From assembly GCA_907163075.1 (NCBI GenBank), contig CAJQTY010000001.1:868001-932000 (forward strand): a DNA stretch of 64,000 bases. Reading direction: 5' to 3'. Numbering within the stretch: the stretch's first letter is position 1; every line of letters starts with the position of its first letter. The notes under the pieces are model-generated. The model was not told where the DNA came from and ran no database searches. It saw only the letters and a program-made list of their open reading frames with translations. Below, piece after piece: positions 21,298 to 29,474 of the stretch. Position numbers and translations under genes: made by a program. The stretch is from an uncultured Rhodocyclaceae bacterium. GTDB lineage: Bacteria; Pseudomonadota; Gammaproteobacteria; Burkholderiales; Rhodocyclaceae.

Positions 21298-22122
21298 ATG
21301 AACGGATTAATGGATTTGCACAGCCACACGACCCGCTGCCGGCACGCCACCGGGAGCATGGACGCTTATGTTCAGCGGGCACTGGCGCTGGGCCTGAGCG
21401 ATTTCGGCTTTTCCGATCACAGCCACTGGATGCTGCACGACTCGCTGAAGCGCTACGCCATGCAGGCCGACGAACTGGACGACTACGTCGCCGACGTGCA
21501 GCGGCTGCAGGCCGAATACAACAGCGCTGGCGAGCAGCCGTTCAACATCCGCCTGGGCATGGAGATGGATTTCATCCCGAGCCGCGTCGGGCTGGCGCGC
21601 GAGGTGCAGCGGCGCCATGACTGGGACTACGTCATCGGCTCGGTGCACAACATCGGTTTCGAGAAACTGCAGGAAGCCGAGATGTACACGCGCTGGAACA
21701 TCGACGACGTCTGCGAGCTTTATTTTCACCAGGTGGGGATGATGGTGCGGGAGCGTTTCTGCGACATCATCGGACACTTCGACCTGCCCAAGAAGATGGG
21801 CAGCCGGCCGGCAAGCGGCCTGCTGCGCTATGTCGAGCCGCTCATTCCAGACTTGCTGGCGAGCGGGATCGCCGTGGAGATCAACACCTCGGGGCTCGAC
21901 AACCCGGCGCAGGAATTCATGCCGGGCTGGGAAATCATCGAAGCGCTGGCCGCCGCGGGCGTACCCTTGACCCTGGGTTCGGATGCACACACCCCGCAGC
22001 AGGTCGGCCGCCACTTCGCCGAAGCGCTGGCCGGCTTGCGCCGGCTTGGCGTGCGCCAGCTGGTGCGCTTCGAACGACGGCAGCCGGTCGCCGTGCCGCT
22101 CGATTCGATCGCGCCGGCCTGA
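21298..22122 (+). CDS. PHP-domain phosphoesterase (HisJ-like)
   Basis: A 274-residue cytoplasmic metal-dependent phosphoesterase. The N terminus has MDLHSHT (HxH metal motif), then FSDHSHWM, GMEMDF, a central GSVHNI, a DIIGHFDLPK motif and a late GSDAHTP, which together match the PHP histidinol-phosphatase group. No his genes are adjacent, so histidine biosynthesis is only one option. It is divergent from dnaB. Confidence 0.8.
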   Translation: MNGLMDLHSHTTRCRHATGSMDAYVQRALALGLSDFGFSDHSHWMLHDSLKRYAMQADELDDYVADVQRLQAEYNSAGEQPFNIRLGMEMDFIPSRVGLAREVQRRHDWDYVIGSVHNIGFEKLQEAEMYTRWNIDDVCELYFHQVGMMVRERFCDIIGHFDLPKKMGSRPASGLLRYVEPLIPDLLASGIAVEINTSGLDNPAQEFMPGWEIIEALAAAGVPLTLGSDAHTPQQVGRHFAEALAGLRRLGVRQLVRFERRQPVAVPLDSIAPA

Positions 22123-22146
22123 AAGCGGCCGGCGTCGCGCACTCGC

Positions 22147-23208
22147 TCAGGAGCTTCTGAGCGAAGCGTTCAGCGCCTCGAGCGCCTTGCTGCCGGGACA
22201 GAGCGTATCGTCCTGCAACTTGTTGAGCGGCATCTCGACCGTATTCAGGTGGCGATGCAGATCCTCGGCGCTGCTATCGACATAAAGCAGGCCGGTGACG
22301 ATCTCGCCCAGCACATGCCTTTCCTGCAGGTAGTTCATGGCGCCGACGCGATCGGACGGATCGTAGTCCTTGTCGATCTTGCGCAGATGCAGCACCGAGC
22401 CGTCATGCTGGACGATGCGGCGCAGCGAGCCAGGCGGATAGGAAGCGCTGATCTTGTCGCGCGGCAGAATCACATCCAGGCGATTGACGGCGTCGTTGTG
22501 CTCGCGCACGAAGTCGTAGCTCTTGGTCGAACCGGCGTGGTTGTTGAACGTCACGCACGGACTGATGACGTCGATCAGCGCCGAGCCGAGGTGGCGCAGC
22601 GCACCCTTGATCAGCGGAATCAGCTGCTCCTTGTCGCCCGAGAAGCTGCGCGCGACATAGGTGGCGCCGAGCTGCAGCGCGAGCGCGGCGAGGTCGATCG
22701 GCGTCTCGCTATTGACGACGCCGCGCTTGCTCTTCGATCCGCGGTCGGCGGTCGCCGAAAACTGCCCCTTGGTCAGGCCATAGACCCCGTTGTTTTCCAC
22801 CAGGTAGGTCATGTTCACGCCGCGCCGCATGGCGTGGGCGAACTGGCCGATGCCGATCGACGCCGAATCGCCGTCGCCGGAAACACCAAGGTAAATCAGC
22901 TCGCGATTGGCCAGCGCGGCGCCGGTCAGCACCGATGGCATGCGGCCGTGCGTGGTATTGAAACCGTGCGAGGCGCCGAGGAAATAATCCGGCGTTTTCG
23001 ACGAGCAGCCGATGCCCGAGAGCTTGGCGACGCGGTGCGGCTCGATGTCCAGATCAAAACAGGCCTGGACCACCGCGGCGCTGATCGAATCGTGGCCGCA
23101 GCCGGCACACAGGGTTGAAATGGCGCCTTCGTAGTCGCGCCGGGTGTATCCGAGCGTGTTCCTCGGCGTATCGGGACGCAGCAGATTGGGTTTGGCGAGA
23201 AAGGTCAT
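22147..23208 (-). CDS. korB: 2-oxoacid:acceptor oxidoreductase beta subunit (KorB)
   Basis: Thiamine-pyrophosphate-binding subunit of 353 residues. It has the TPP signature GDGDSASIG with downstream NNGVYGLTKGQFSAT and an N-terminal CAGCGHD typical of KorB/PorB. With KorA it oxidatively decarboxylates a 2-oxoacid plus CoA, most likely 2-oxoglutarate to succinyl-CoA, delivering low-potential electrons. It overlaps korA by four bases (ATGA) and is last in the korC-korA-korB operon. Confidence 0.92.
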   Translation of the reverse strand: MTFLAKPNLLRPDTPRNTLGYTRRDYEGAISTLCAGCGHDSISAAVVQACFDLDIEPHRVAKLSGIGCSSKTPDYFLGASHGFNTTHGRMPSVLTGAALANRELIYLGVSGDGDSASIGIGQFAHAMRRGVNMTYLVENNGVYGLTKGQFSATADRGSKSKRGVVNSETPIDLAALALQLGATYVARSFSGDKEQLIPLIKGALRHLGSALIDVISPCVTFNNHAGSTKSYDFVREHNDAVNRLDVILPRDKISASYPPGSLRRIVQHDGSVLHLRKIDKDYDPSDRVGAMNYLQERHVLGEIVTGLLYVDSSAEDLHRHLNTVEMPLNKLQDDTLCPGSKALEALNASLRSS

Positions 23209-25067
23209 GAGGCCACCTGTTTGCGAACGGGAGTCACTTGGCGCGCCGAGAGCGCATCGGCAATCATGCCGGAGATAAAGCGGGCGGTGATCGGCGTACC
23301 GTCGTAGTGCAACACGCGGATCAGGCGTTTCGGATCGATCTCGGCTTCATTGATCAGCAGCATGCGCAACTGGCCGCTTTCGTTCTGCTCGACGACGAAG
23401 ACCGCGTCGTGTTCGTTGATGAAATCGACTACCTCGTCGGCAAACGGGAAACCGCGCACGCGCAGGGAATTGACATGAATCCCCTGGGCGGCGAGCTGGA
23501 CCAGGGCTTCGGCCATGGCCGGGCTGGTCGAGCCGTAGTAGATGGCGCCGAAGCGGCTGGGCTGCGCGGCGCGCTTGGCCACCGGCGCCGGCACCATTTT
23601 CTTGGCCGTCTCGAACTTGCGCCGCAGCCGCTCCATGTTGTAGATGTAGTCGGTGCCCGTTTCGCTGTACTTGGCGTAGGCGTTGCGCGTGGTGCCGCGG
23701 CTGAAGAAGGCGCCCTTGCTCGGGTGCGTCCCGGGAATCGTGCGATAGGGGATGCCATCGCCGTCCACGTCGAGATAGCGGCCGAAATTCTTGCCGGCCT
23801 CGAGTTCCTCGGCCGTCATGATCTTGCCGCGATCGTAGAGGCGCTGGTCGTCCCAGTCGAAGGGCTGGCACAGGTGATCGTTCATCCCCATGTCGAGATC
23901 GAGCAGGACGAAGATCGGCGTCTGCAGGCGATCGGCCAGGTCGAAGGCCTGGGCACCGAACTTGAAGCACTCGTAGGGATCTTCCGGAAACAGCAGGACG
24001 TGCTTGGTGTCACCGTGTGACGCGTAGGCGCAGGCGATCAGGTCGGATTGCTGGGTACGCGTCGGCATGCCGGTCGACGGGCCGCCGCGCTGGACGTTGA
24101 AGATCACCGCCGGCACTTCGGCAAAATAAGCCAGGCCGAAAAACTCCTGCATCAGCGAGATGCCGGGCCCGGAGGTGGCGGTGAAGGCGCGCGCGCCGTT
24201 CCACGAGGCACCGATCACCATGCCGATCGAGGCCAGCTCGTCTTCGGCCTGGACCACGGCGTAGCGCGCCATGCCGTTGTCGGGGTCCGTGCGGAACTTG
24301 CGGCAGTAGCTGCTGAAGGCCTCGATCACCGAGGTGGACGGCGTGATCGGATACCACGCGGCGACGGTAGCGCCGCCATAGACGGCGCCAAGACCGCAGG
24401 CATCGTTGCCGTTGATGAAGATGCGCTCGCCGACGCCGTTGGAACGCTCGATGCGCAAACCGATGGGGCAGGCGAAATGGTCGCTGGCGTAGGTGTAGCC
24501 GAGCTTGAGCGCGTTGATGTTGGCACCGATCAGCTTGTCCTTGCCGCGGAACTGGTCGGCGATCAGGCCATCGACAACGCCGAGGTCTATGCCAAGCAGT
24601 GCCGTCAGTGCGCCGACGTACATGATGTTCTTGAACAACTGGCGCTGGCGCGGATCGGTGTATTCGCGGTTGCAGATTTCGGTCAGCGGGACGCCGAGCA
24701 CCGTGATGTCTTCACGAAAACGCGAGCGCGGCAAGACCTTGGTCGAGTCGTAGAACAGGTAGCCGCCGGGGGCGACTTCGGCGACGTCGCGATCCCACGA
24801 CTGCGGGTTCATGGCGACCATCAGTTCGCAGCCGCCGCGGCGGCCGAGCCAGCCGGCTTCCGAGACGCGCATTTCATACCACGTCGGCAGGCCCTGGATA
24901 TTCGACGGGAAAATATTGCGCGGCGCGACCGGCACGCCCATGCCCATGATCGCCCGCGCGAACAGTTCGTTGGCCGACGCCGAGCCGGAGCCGTTGACGT
25001 TGGCAAACTTGATGACAAAATCGTTGCTGGCCTGAATGGCCGCGGTCGTTGTACTCATCGTACTCAT
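23205..25067 (-). CDS. korA: 2-oxoacid:acceptor oxidoreductase alpha subunit with fused gamma domain (KorA)
   Basis: About 620 residues. The N-terminal gamma-type domain contains ANVNGSGSASANELFARA. The alpha (pyrimidine-binding) domain has AWYPITPST, then TSGPGISLMQEF, then RGGPSTGMPTRTQQSDL. This is the two-domain fusion seen in KorA proteins. The ATG at 25067 is chosen because it overlaps the korC stop by four bases and gives a normal N terminus; an in-frame extension to 25172 would run inside korC. The enzyme feeds electrons to ferredoxin or, through KorC, to NADP+. Confidence 0.92.
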   Translation of the reverse strand: MSTMSTTTAAIQASNDFVIKFANVNGSGSASANELFARAIMGMGVPVAPRNIFPSNIQGLPTWYEMRVSEAGWLGRRGGCELMVAMNPQSWDRDVAEVAPGGYLFYDSTKVLPRSRFREDITVLGVPLTEICNREYTDPRQRQLFKNIMYVGALTALLGIDLGVVDGLIADQFRGKDKLIGANINALKLGYTYASDHFACPIGLRIERSNGVGERIFINGNDACGLGAVYGGATVAAWYPITPSTSVIEAFSSYCRKFRTDPDNGMARYAVVQAEDELASIGMVIGASWNGARAFTATSGPGISLMQEFFGLAYFAEVPAVIFNVQRGGPSTGMPTRTQQSDLIACAYASHGDTKHVLLFPEDPYECFKFGAQAFDLADRLQTPIFVLLDLDMGMNDHLCQPFDWDDQRLYDRGKIMTAEELEAGKNFGRYLDVDGDGIPYRTIPGTHPSKGAFFSRGTTRNAYAKYSETGTDYIYNMERLRRKFETAKKMVPAPVAKRAAQPSRFGAIYYGSTSPAMAEALVQLAAQGIHVNSLRVRGFPFADEVVDFINEHDAVFVVEQNESGQLRMLLINEAEIDPKRLIRVLHYDGTPITARFISGMIADALSARQVTPVRKQVAS

Positions 25068-26851
25068 GTCCTTCGCGCCTCCGTCCCGGCTTCCGCCGTT
25101 TGCAGGAAGAATTTCTGCATATCCCAGGCGCCGGTCGGACACCGCTCGGCGCACATGCCGCAATGCAGACAAATGTTTTCATCCTTGACCATGACGCGCC
25201 CCGTCTTCAGAACATCCGAGACGTAGAGCGCCTGCTCACCGTTGTTCGCCGGCGCCTTCAGGCGTCCGCGCAGATCATCCTCCTCGCCGTTGGCGGTGAA
25301 GGTAATGCACTCGGTCGGGCAGATATCGACGCAGGCATCGCACTCGATGCAGGTCTTGACTGTGAACACCGTTTCGATATCGCAGTTGAGGCAGCGTTCG
25401 GCCTCGGCACAGGCCATGAAGGGATCGAAGCCAAGTTCGAGTTCGAGCTTGATGTCCTTGAGCGTTTTCTCCAGCGCCTTCACCGGCACCTTCTTGCGCT
25501 CCTCTTCGGACACCTGGTTGTCGTAGCTCCACTCGTGGATGCCCATCTTCTGACTGACCAGATTGACCATCGGCGGCGGACGGTCGAGCAGGCTCCGGCC
25601 GCGGCAGAAGAGATCAATCGAGATGGCGGCTTCATGCCCGTGCGCGACGGCGGTGATGATGTTCTTGGGGCCGAAGGCCGCGTCGCCGCCGAAGAACACT
25701 TTGGGCAGCGTCGATTGCAGCGTCGCCGTCTCCAGCACCGGCAGCCCCCACTTGTCGAACTGCAGCCCGATGTCCTTTTCAATCCAGGGGAAGGAGTTCT
25801 CCTGCCCGATGGCTACCAGCACCTCGTCGCACTCCATCAGCACGTCCGGCTCGCCGGTCGGCACGAGACTACGCCGGCCCTTGGCATCGTACTCGGCGCG
25901 CACGATCTCGAACCGGACACCCTTGAGCTTGCCGTTGTAGTGCACAAACTCCTTGGGCACGTGCATGTTGATGATCGGGATGCTTTCGTGAATGGCGTCT
26001 TCCTTTTCCCACGGCGAGGCCTTCATTTCGTCGAAGCCGCTGCGCACCACTACCTTGACGTCCTCGCCGCCCAGGCGGCGTGCCGAACGGCAGCAGTCCA
26101 TCGCCGTATTGCCGCCGCCGAGGACGATGACGCGCGGGGCGATGCTGGTCGTGTGTCCGAAGGCGACATTGGCCAGCCACTCGATGCCGATGTGGATGTG
26201 CGCCGCCGCTTCCCGGCGGCCGGGAACATCGGCGTCGCGCCCGCGCGGCGCGCCGGTGCCGACAAACACGGCATCCCAGCCTTCGTCGAGCAGGTCGCGC
26301 AGGCTCGTGACCCAGTGGCTGTAGCGGGTGTGCACGCCGAGATTGAGGATGTAGTCGCACTCTTCGTCGATGACGCTGTCGGGTAGGCGGAATTTCGGGA
26401 TCTGGCTGCGCATCATGCCGCCGGGCGTTGCCCCGCTGTCGAGGATAGTCACCTCGTAGCCGATCGCCGCCAGGTCGCGCGCCACGGTCAGCGAGGCCGG
26501 GCCGGCACCGACGCAGACGACACGCTTGCCGTTTTTCTTGAGCGGCGGCACCGGCAGACGTTCCTGGATGTCGTCCTTGAGGTCGGCGGCCACCCGCTTG
26601 AGCCGGCAGATGGCGACCGGCTCCTTGTCCACCCGGCCGCGCCGACACGCCGGTTCGCACGGGCGATCGCAGACCCGCCCGAGAATCCCGGGAAAGACAT
26701 TGGACCGCCAGTTGATCATGTAGGCCTCCGAATAGTGGCCGCTGGCGATCAGGCGGATGTACTCGGGAACGGGGGTGTGGGCAGGGCAGGCCCACTGGCA
26801 ATCGACGACTTTGTGAAAATAGTCGGGATTGCCGATATTGGTCGGTTTCAC
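25064..26851 (-). CDS. korC: FAD/4Fe-4S NAD(P)H oxidoreductase subunit (GltD-like, KorC)
   Basis: A 595-residue protein of the glutamate-synthase small-subunit type. In order: N-terminal cysteine region (CDRPCEPACRRG) for Fe-S clusters, FAD loop VGAGPASLTVARDL, NAD(P)H loop VLGGGNTAMD with AxxxxR-type positions following, then two ferredoxin-like motifs CIECDACVDICP and CLHCGMCAERCP near the C terminus. Being first in an operon with korA and korB, it should couple 2-oxoacid oxidation to NADP+ reduction, as known for the three-subunit 2-oxoglutarate:NADP+ oxidoreductase of Azoarcus. It is divergent from the CbbY-like gene. Confidence 0.85.
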   Translation of the reverse strand: MKPTNIGNPDYFHKVVDCQWACPAHTPVPEYIRLIASGHYSEAYMINWRSNVFPGILGRVCDRPCEPACRRGRVDKEPVAICRLKRVAADLKDDIQERLPVPPLKKNGKRVVCVGAGPASLTVARDLAAIGYEVTILDSGATPGGMMRSQIPKFRLPDSVIDEECDYILNLGVHTRYSHWVTSLRDLLDEGWDAVFVGTGAPRGRDADVPGRREAAAHIHIGIEWLANVAFGHTTSIAPRVIVLGGGNTAMDCCRSARRLGGEDVKVVVRSGFDEMKASPWEKEDAIHESIPIINMHVPKEFVHYNGKLKGVRFEIVRAEYDAKGRRSLVPTGEPDVLMECDEVLVAIGQENSFPWIEKDIGLQFDKWGLPVLETATLQSTLPKVFFGGDAAFGPKNIITAVAHGHEAAISIDLFCRGRSLLDRPPPMVNLVSQKMGIHEWSYDNQVSEEERKKVPVKALEKTLKDIKLELELGFDPFMACAEAERCLNCDIETVFTVKTCIECDACVDICPTECITFTANGEEDDLRGRLKAPANNGEQALYVSDVLKTGRVMVKDENICLHCGMCAERCPTGAWDMQKFFLQTAEAGTEARRT

Positions 26852-27053
26852 GTGGATTCAGCCTTTGCTCACGATGGCAAAAAAAGAGGCGGCAATATCG
26901 CCGGCATCCGCTGCGGGATGTGAACTTTATCACCGTCCGCCGCCAAGCAAAACCGGCGTTGCTTTATTTTGAAAAAATATCGCCGAATTTTCCCTCGCGC
27001 CGAAAAATCGGCTAGTCTTTCAACTTCATTTATTTGTCCGGTGGTGATTCATC

Positions 27054-27773
27054 ATGGCTTTGCGCGCAATTATTTTTGATGTCGATGGAACCCTTGCCAA
27101 CACCGAACGCGACGGCCATCGCCCGGCGTTCAACGCGGCCTTTGCCGAAGTGGGCCTGCCCTGGCACTGGGACGAATCCTTCTACGGCACGCTGCTGGTC
27201 ACCGGCGGCGGCATGGAAAGGCTGCGCTTTTACGCCGAGCATTTCGACCCGGCGACGCGGGCGCGCCCCGATCTCGACGAACTGCTGCAGCGCGTATACG
27301 ACATCAAGACGCGCAACTACCAGCGCCTGCTCGCTGCCGGCGCGATTCCGCTGCGTGCGGATATCGGCCAGCTGATCTGCGATGCGCGTACCGACGGCGT
27401 GCGCCTGGCGATCGCCTCGAGTTCCAAGCAGGAGAACGTCGTTGGACTGCTGCGCGCCAACCTCGGGCCGAACGCTGATTCGTGGTTCGACGCCATCGCC
27501 TCCGGTCGTGTCGCCGCGGCCAAGAAGCCGTCGCCCGACGTCTACCTGTGGGCGCTCAGGGAACTCAATCTGCCGCCGCGCGATTGCCTGGCGGTGGAAG
27601 ATTCCGCGCACGGGCTGGCGGCCAGCCTGGCGGCAGGAATTCCGACGGTAATCACGCGCAGCGATTACACCATGAACCAGGACTTCGACGGCGCGCGCAT
27701 GGTGCTGCACGAAACCGACCCGGTGTCGCTGGAAAAGCTGCGCCAGTGGCACGCCACGGCAAGCACTTCCTGA
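27054..27773 (+). CDS. HAD-superfamily sugar phosphatase, CbbY-like
   Basis: A 239-residue subfamily IA HAD hydrolase. Motif I is FDVDGTLANTE, motif II ASSS, motif III lysine in AAKKPSPDVY, motif IV VEDSAHGL. The cap contains GGGMERL, corresponding to the GGKERI of CbbY, which removes the inhibitor xylulose 1,5-bisphosphate from Rubisco metabolism. A CbbR/fbp locus at the other end of the window makes a CbbY role plausible, but many paralogs act on other sugar phosphates. Confidence 0.85.
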   Translation: MALRAIIFDVDGTLANTERDGHRPAFNAAFAEVGLPWHWDESFYGTLLVTGGGMERLRFYAEHFDPATRARPDLDELLQRVYDIKTRNYQRLLAAGAIPLRADIGQLICDARTDGVRLAIASSSKQENVVGLLRANLGPNADSWFDAIASGRVAAAKKPSPDVYLWALRELNLPPRDCLAVEDSAHGLAASLAAGIPTVITRSDYTMNQDFDGARMVLHETDPVSLEKLRQWHATASTS

Positions 27774-27801
27774 AGCCCGGCGGCGCCGGCAACGGATGCG
27801 C

Positions 27802-28593
27802 TCAGTGCTCAGCCCGGCCCTTGAGCGACTTCTTCGGATAGATGTCGAAGCGGCTTGACTTGCCTTCCAGCGCATAGCCCGGCGGCACGCCGGGAATCGC
27901 CGGCGCCTTGCGCGGCCGCTTGACGACGACGCGGTGCGTGGCCAGCGCCAGCGCTGCTTCAAGCAAGGCCGGCGCATCGTCGTCGCCGCCGGCGAGCGGT
28001 CGGAACAGGCGCATTTCCTTCTTCACCAGCGCGCTTTTTTCGCGCGTCGGAAACATCGGATCAAGGTAGATCACCTGCGGCGCCGCGTCCTCCCAGGCGC
28101 CCAGCAGATCGATGGCGTTGGCGCAGAGCAGGCGCATGCGCGCCACTATCGGCGCCACCACGGCATCTGCCTGCGCGCGTTGCAGGCCATCTTCAAGCAG
28201 CGCGGCAATCAGCGGCTGCCGCTCGATCAGGGTGACGGCACAACCCAGTTGCGCCAGCACGAAGGCATCGCGCCCGAGGCCGGCGGTAGCATCGACCACG
28301 GTCGGGCGGACCCCGGGCTGGATGCCGACCGCGCGGGCGATCATCTGCCCGCTGCCGCCGCCAAAAAGTCGCCGGTGAGCCACCGCGCCGGCGACGAAGT
28401 CGACGCGGATCGGCCCTGCGGCGTGCGCGCCGAGTTCGACAAACTGCAAGCCCTGCTGACCCAGTTGCAGGGCGAATTCGGCGTCGCCCCCTTGCCGCAA
28501 CCGCAAGCGGCGCGCCCAGGCGGCAGCGGCCGCGGCCAGGGCCGGATCGAGCGCCTCCATGCGCACCGCAGCGACGGGCCGTTCATCGCTCAT
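27802..28593 (-). CDS. rsmJ: 16S rRNA (guanine-1516-N2)-methyltransferase RsmJ
   Basis: A 263-residue SAM-dependent methyltransferase. The SAM loop is [16 protein letters not shown] and the catalytic-type motif is [20 protein letters not shown], both diagnostic of RsmJ (formerly YhiQ). The ATG at 28593 is preferred over a GTG one codon earlier. It converges on the CbbY-like gene and overlaps a possible small gene upstream. Confidence 0.92.
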   Translation of the reverse strand: MSDERPVAAVRMEALDPALAAAAAAWARRLRLRQGGDAEFALQLGQQGLQFVELGAHAAGPIRVDFVAGAVAHRRLFGGGSGQMIARAVGIQPGVRPTVVDATAGLGRDAFVLAQLGCAVTLIERQPLIAALLEDGLQRAQADAVVAPIVARMRLLCANAIDLLGAWEDAAPQVIYLDPMFPTREKSALVKKEMRLFRPLAGGDDDAPALLEAALALATHRVVVKRPRKAPAIPGVPPGYALEGKSSRFDIYPKKSLKGRAEH

Positions 28594-28750
28594 CACGGAC
28601 GACCCTGATCAGTCCCTGCCCGGCGTGCACCAGGGTCGTCGGCAAACGCGAATGCAGCAGGGGCAGAAGCCCGGCGAGCAGGGCCATCCCGCCGACGGCG
28701 AGACGCGGCAGAAACAGGGACCAGCCGATACGTGTAATTGACGCGGCCAT
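28583..28750 (-). CDS. Possible small hydrophobic protein
   Basis: A 55-codon frame starting ATG at 28750 with one strongly hydrophobic stretch ([20 protein letters not shown]). Its stop overlaps the rsmJ start by 11 bases, as in a coupled pair. There is no recognised family and no clear ribosome binding site. It could equally be chance coding in GC-rich DNA. Confidence 0.25.
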   Translation of the reverse strand: MAASITRIGWSLFLPRLAVGGMALLAGLLPLLHSRLPTTLVHAGQGLIRVVRDER

Positions 28751-28950
28751 GAGCGGAAAGCGAGTGTGCACAGCGGTTGGAGGAAGCGAACGGCCGGCAG
28801 TATAGCCGCAGTCCGGTGCGGACCAAAGCAACGCCGTCGCATGACACATGGGGTAAGGTGTTCCGCGTGCTGGATGCCGGGGAATACGAAAACCGCTGTC
28901 GGCAGCGAATCTCCCGCATCGTCCGCCTTGCCCAAGGCGCAACATATCCG

Positions 28951-28992
28951 CGTAGGTCGGAAAAGCCGAAGGCGTCTTCCGACGTTCGGCGG
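28951..28992. repeat. 42-bp palindromic repeat (REP-like), copy 2
   Basis: Matches the block at 8537-8578 at 37 of 42 positions, with the inverted pairs TCGGAA/TTCCGA and GCCGAA/TTCGGC conserved. It lies in a stretch of about 345 bases (28751-29096) in which I see no other supported feature. Confidence 0.65.
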
Positions 28993-29096
28993 CAGGTGCA
29001 CCGCCCTGCGCCGTCCGAATCAAAGAGGCCTCTGTCGGTTCCGTTTGCCACACACGCGATCATCCCGGCGCGGGCCGGAAGCTCGCGGCAACCGCC

Positions 29097-29474
29097 TCAG
29101 GCGTGCTCGGTGCTGCAGTTCAGCTTCGCGGCAACGGCCTGCTGCATGACCGGGTCGATCCCGATCTGCTTGGTGGTCGGCTTGTCGCCAGGCTTGACGC
29201 CGCGCAGTTTGGACGCTTCGATCACCCAGCCGGTAGCCATTTCGATCGGCACGATGGCCGTGTTGATGGCGATATCGAAGGCATGCAGGGCATCCCACGG
29301 CACGTGGTAGAACGACTCGATGAAGGAGGTGCGGATCTTGTCCTTTTCCTTGCCCAGCGCGACGGCCTCGAGCGGAGAAATGTTCTGCTCTACCCGGGCC
29401 CTTTCGATCCGCTCGTCGAGCGGCGCGTGCAGGCGCACATGCCGCACGTCGGCCAGACCGGAGAGGATGAGCGC
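29097..29474 (-). pseudogene. C-terminal remnant of a cytidylate-kinase-like protein
   Basis: Directly after the hsdR stop codon and in the same frame, translation continues ALILSGLADVRHVRLHAPL and on for about 125 residues to the stop at 29097. The segment VRLHAPLDERIERARVEQ, the DKIRTSFIESFYHVPW part and FDIAINTAIVP resemble the C-terminal half of cytidylate-kinase-like proteins. The nucleotide-binding N terminus is missing and is not elsewhere in the window. The break coincides with the end of hsdR, so the restriction operon (or a deletion next to it) truncated the gene. A GTG-initiated fragment could still be made but would lack the P-loop. Confidence 0.65.
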
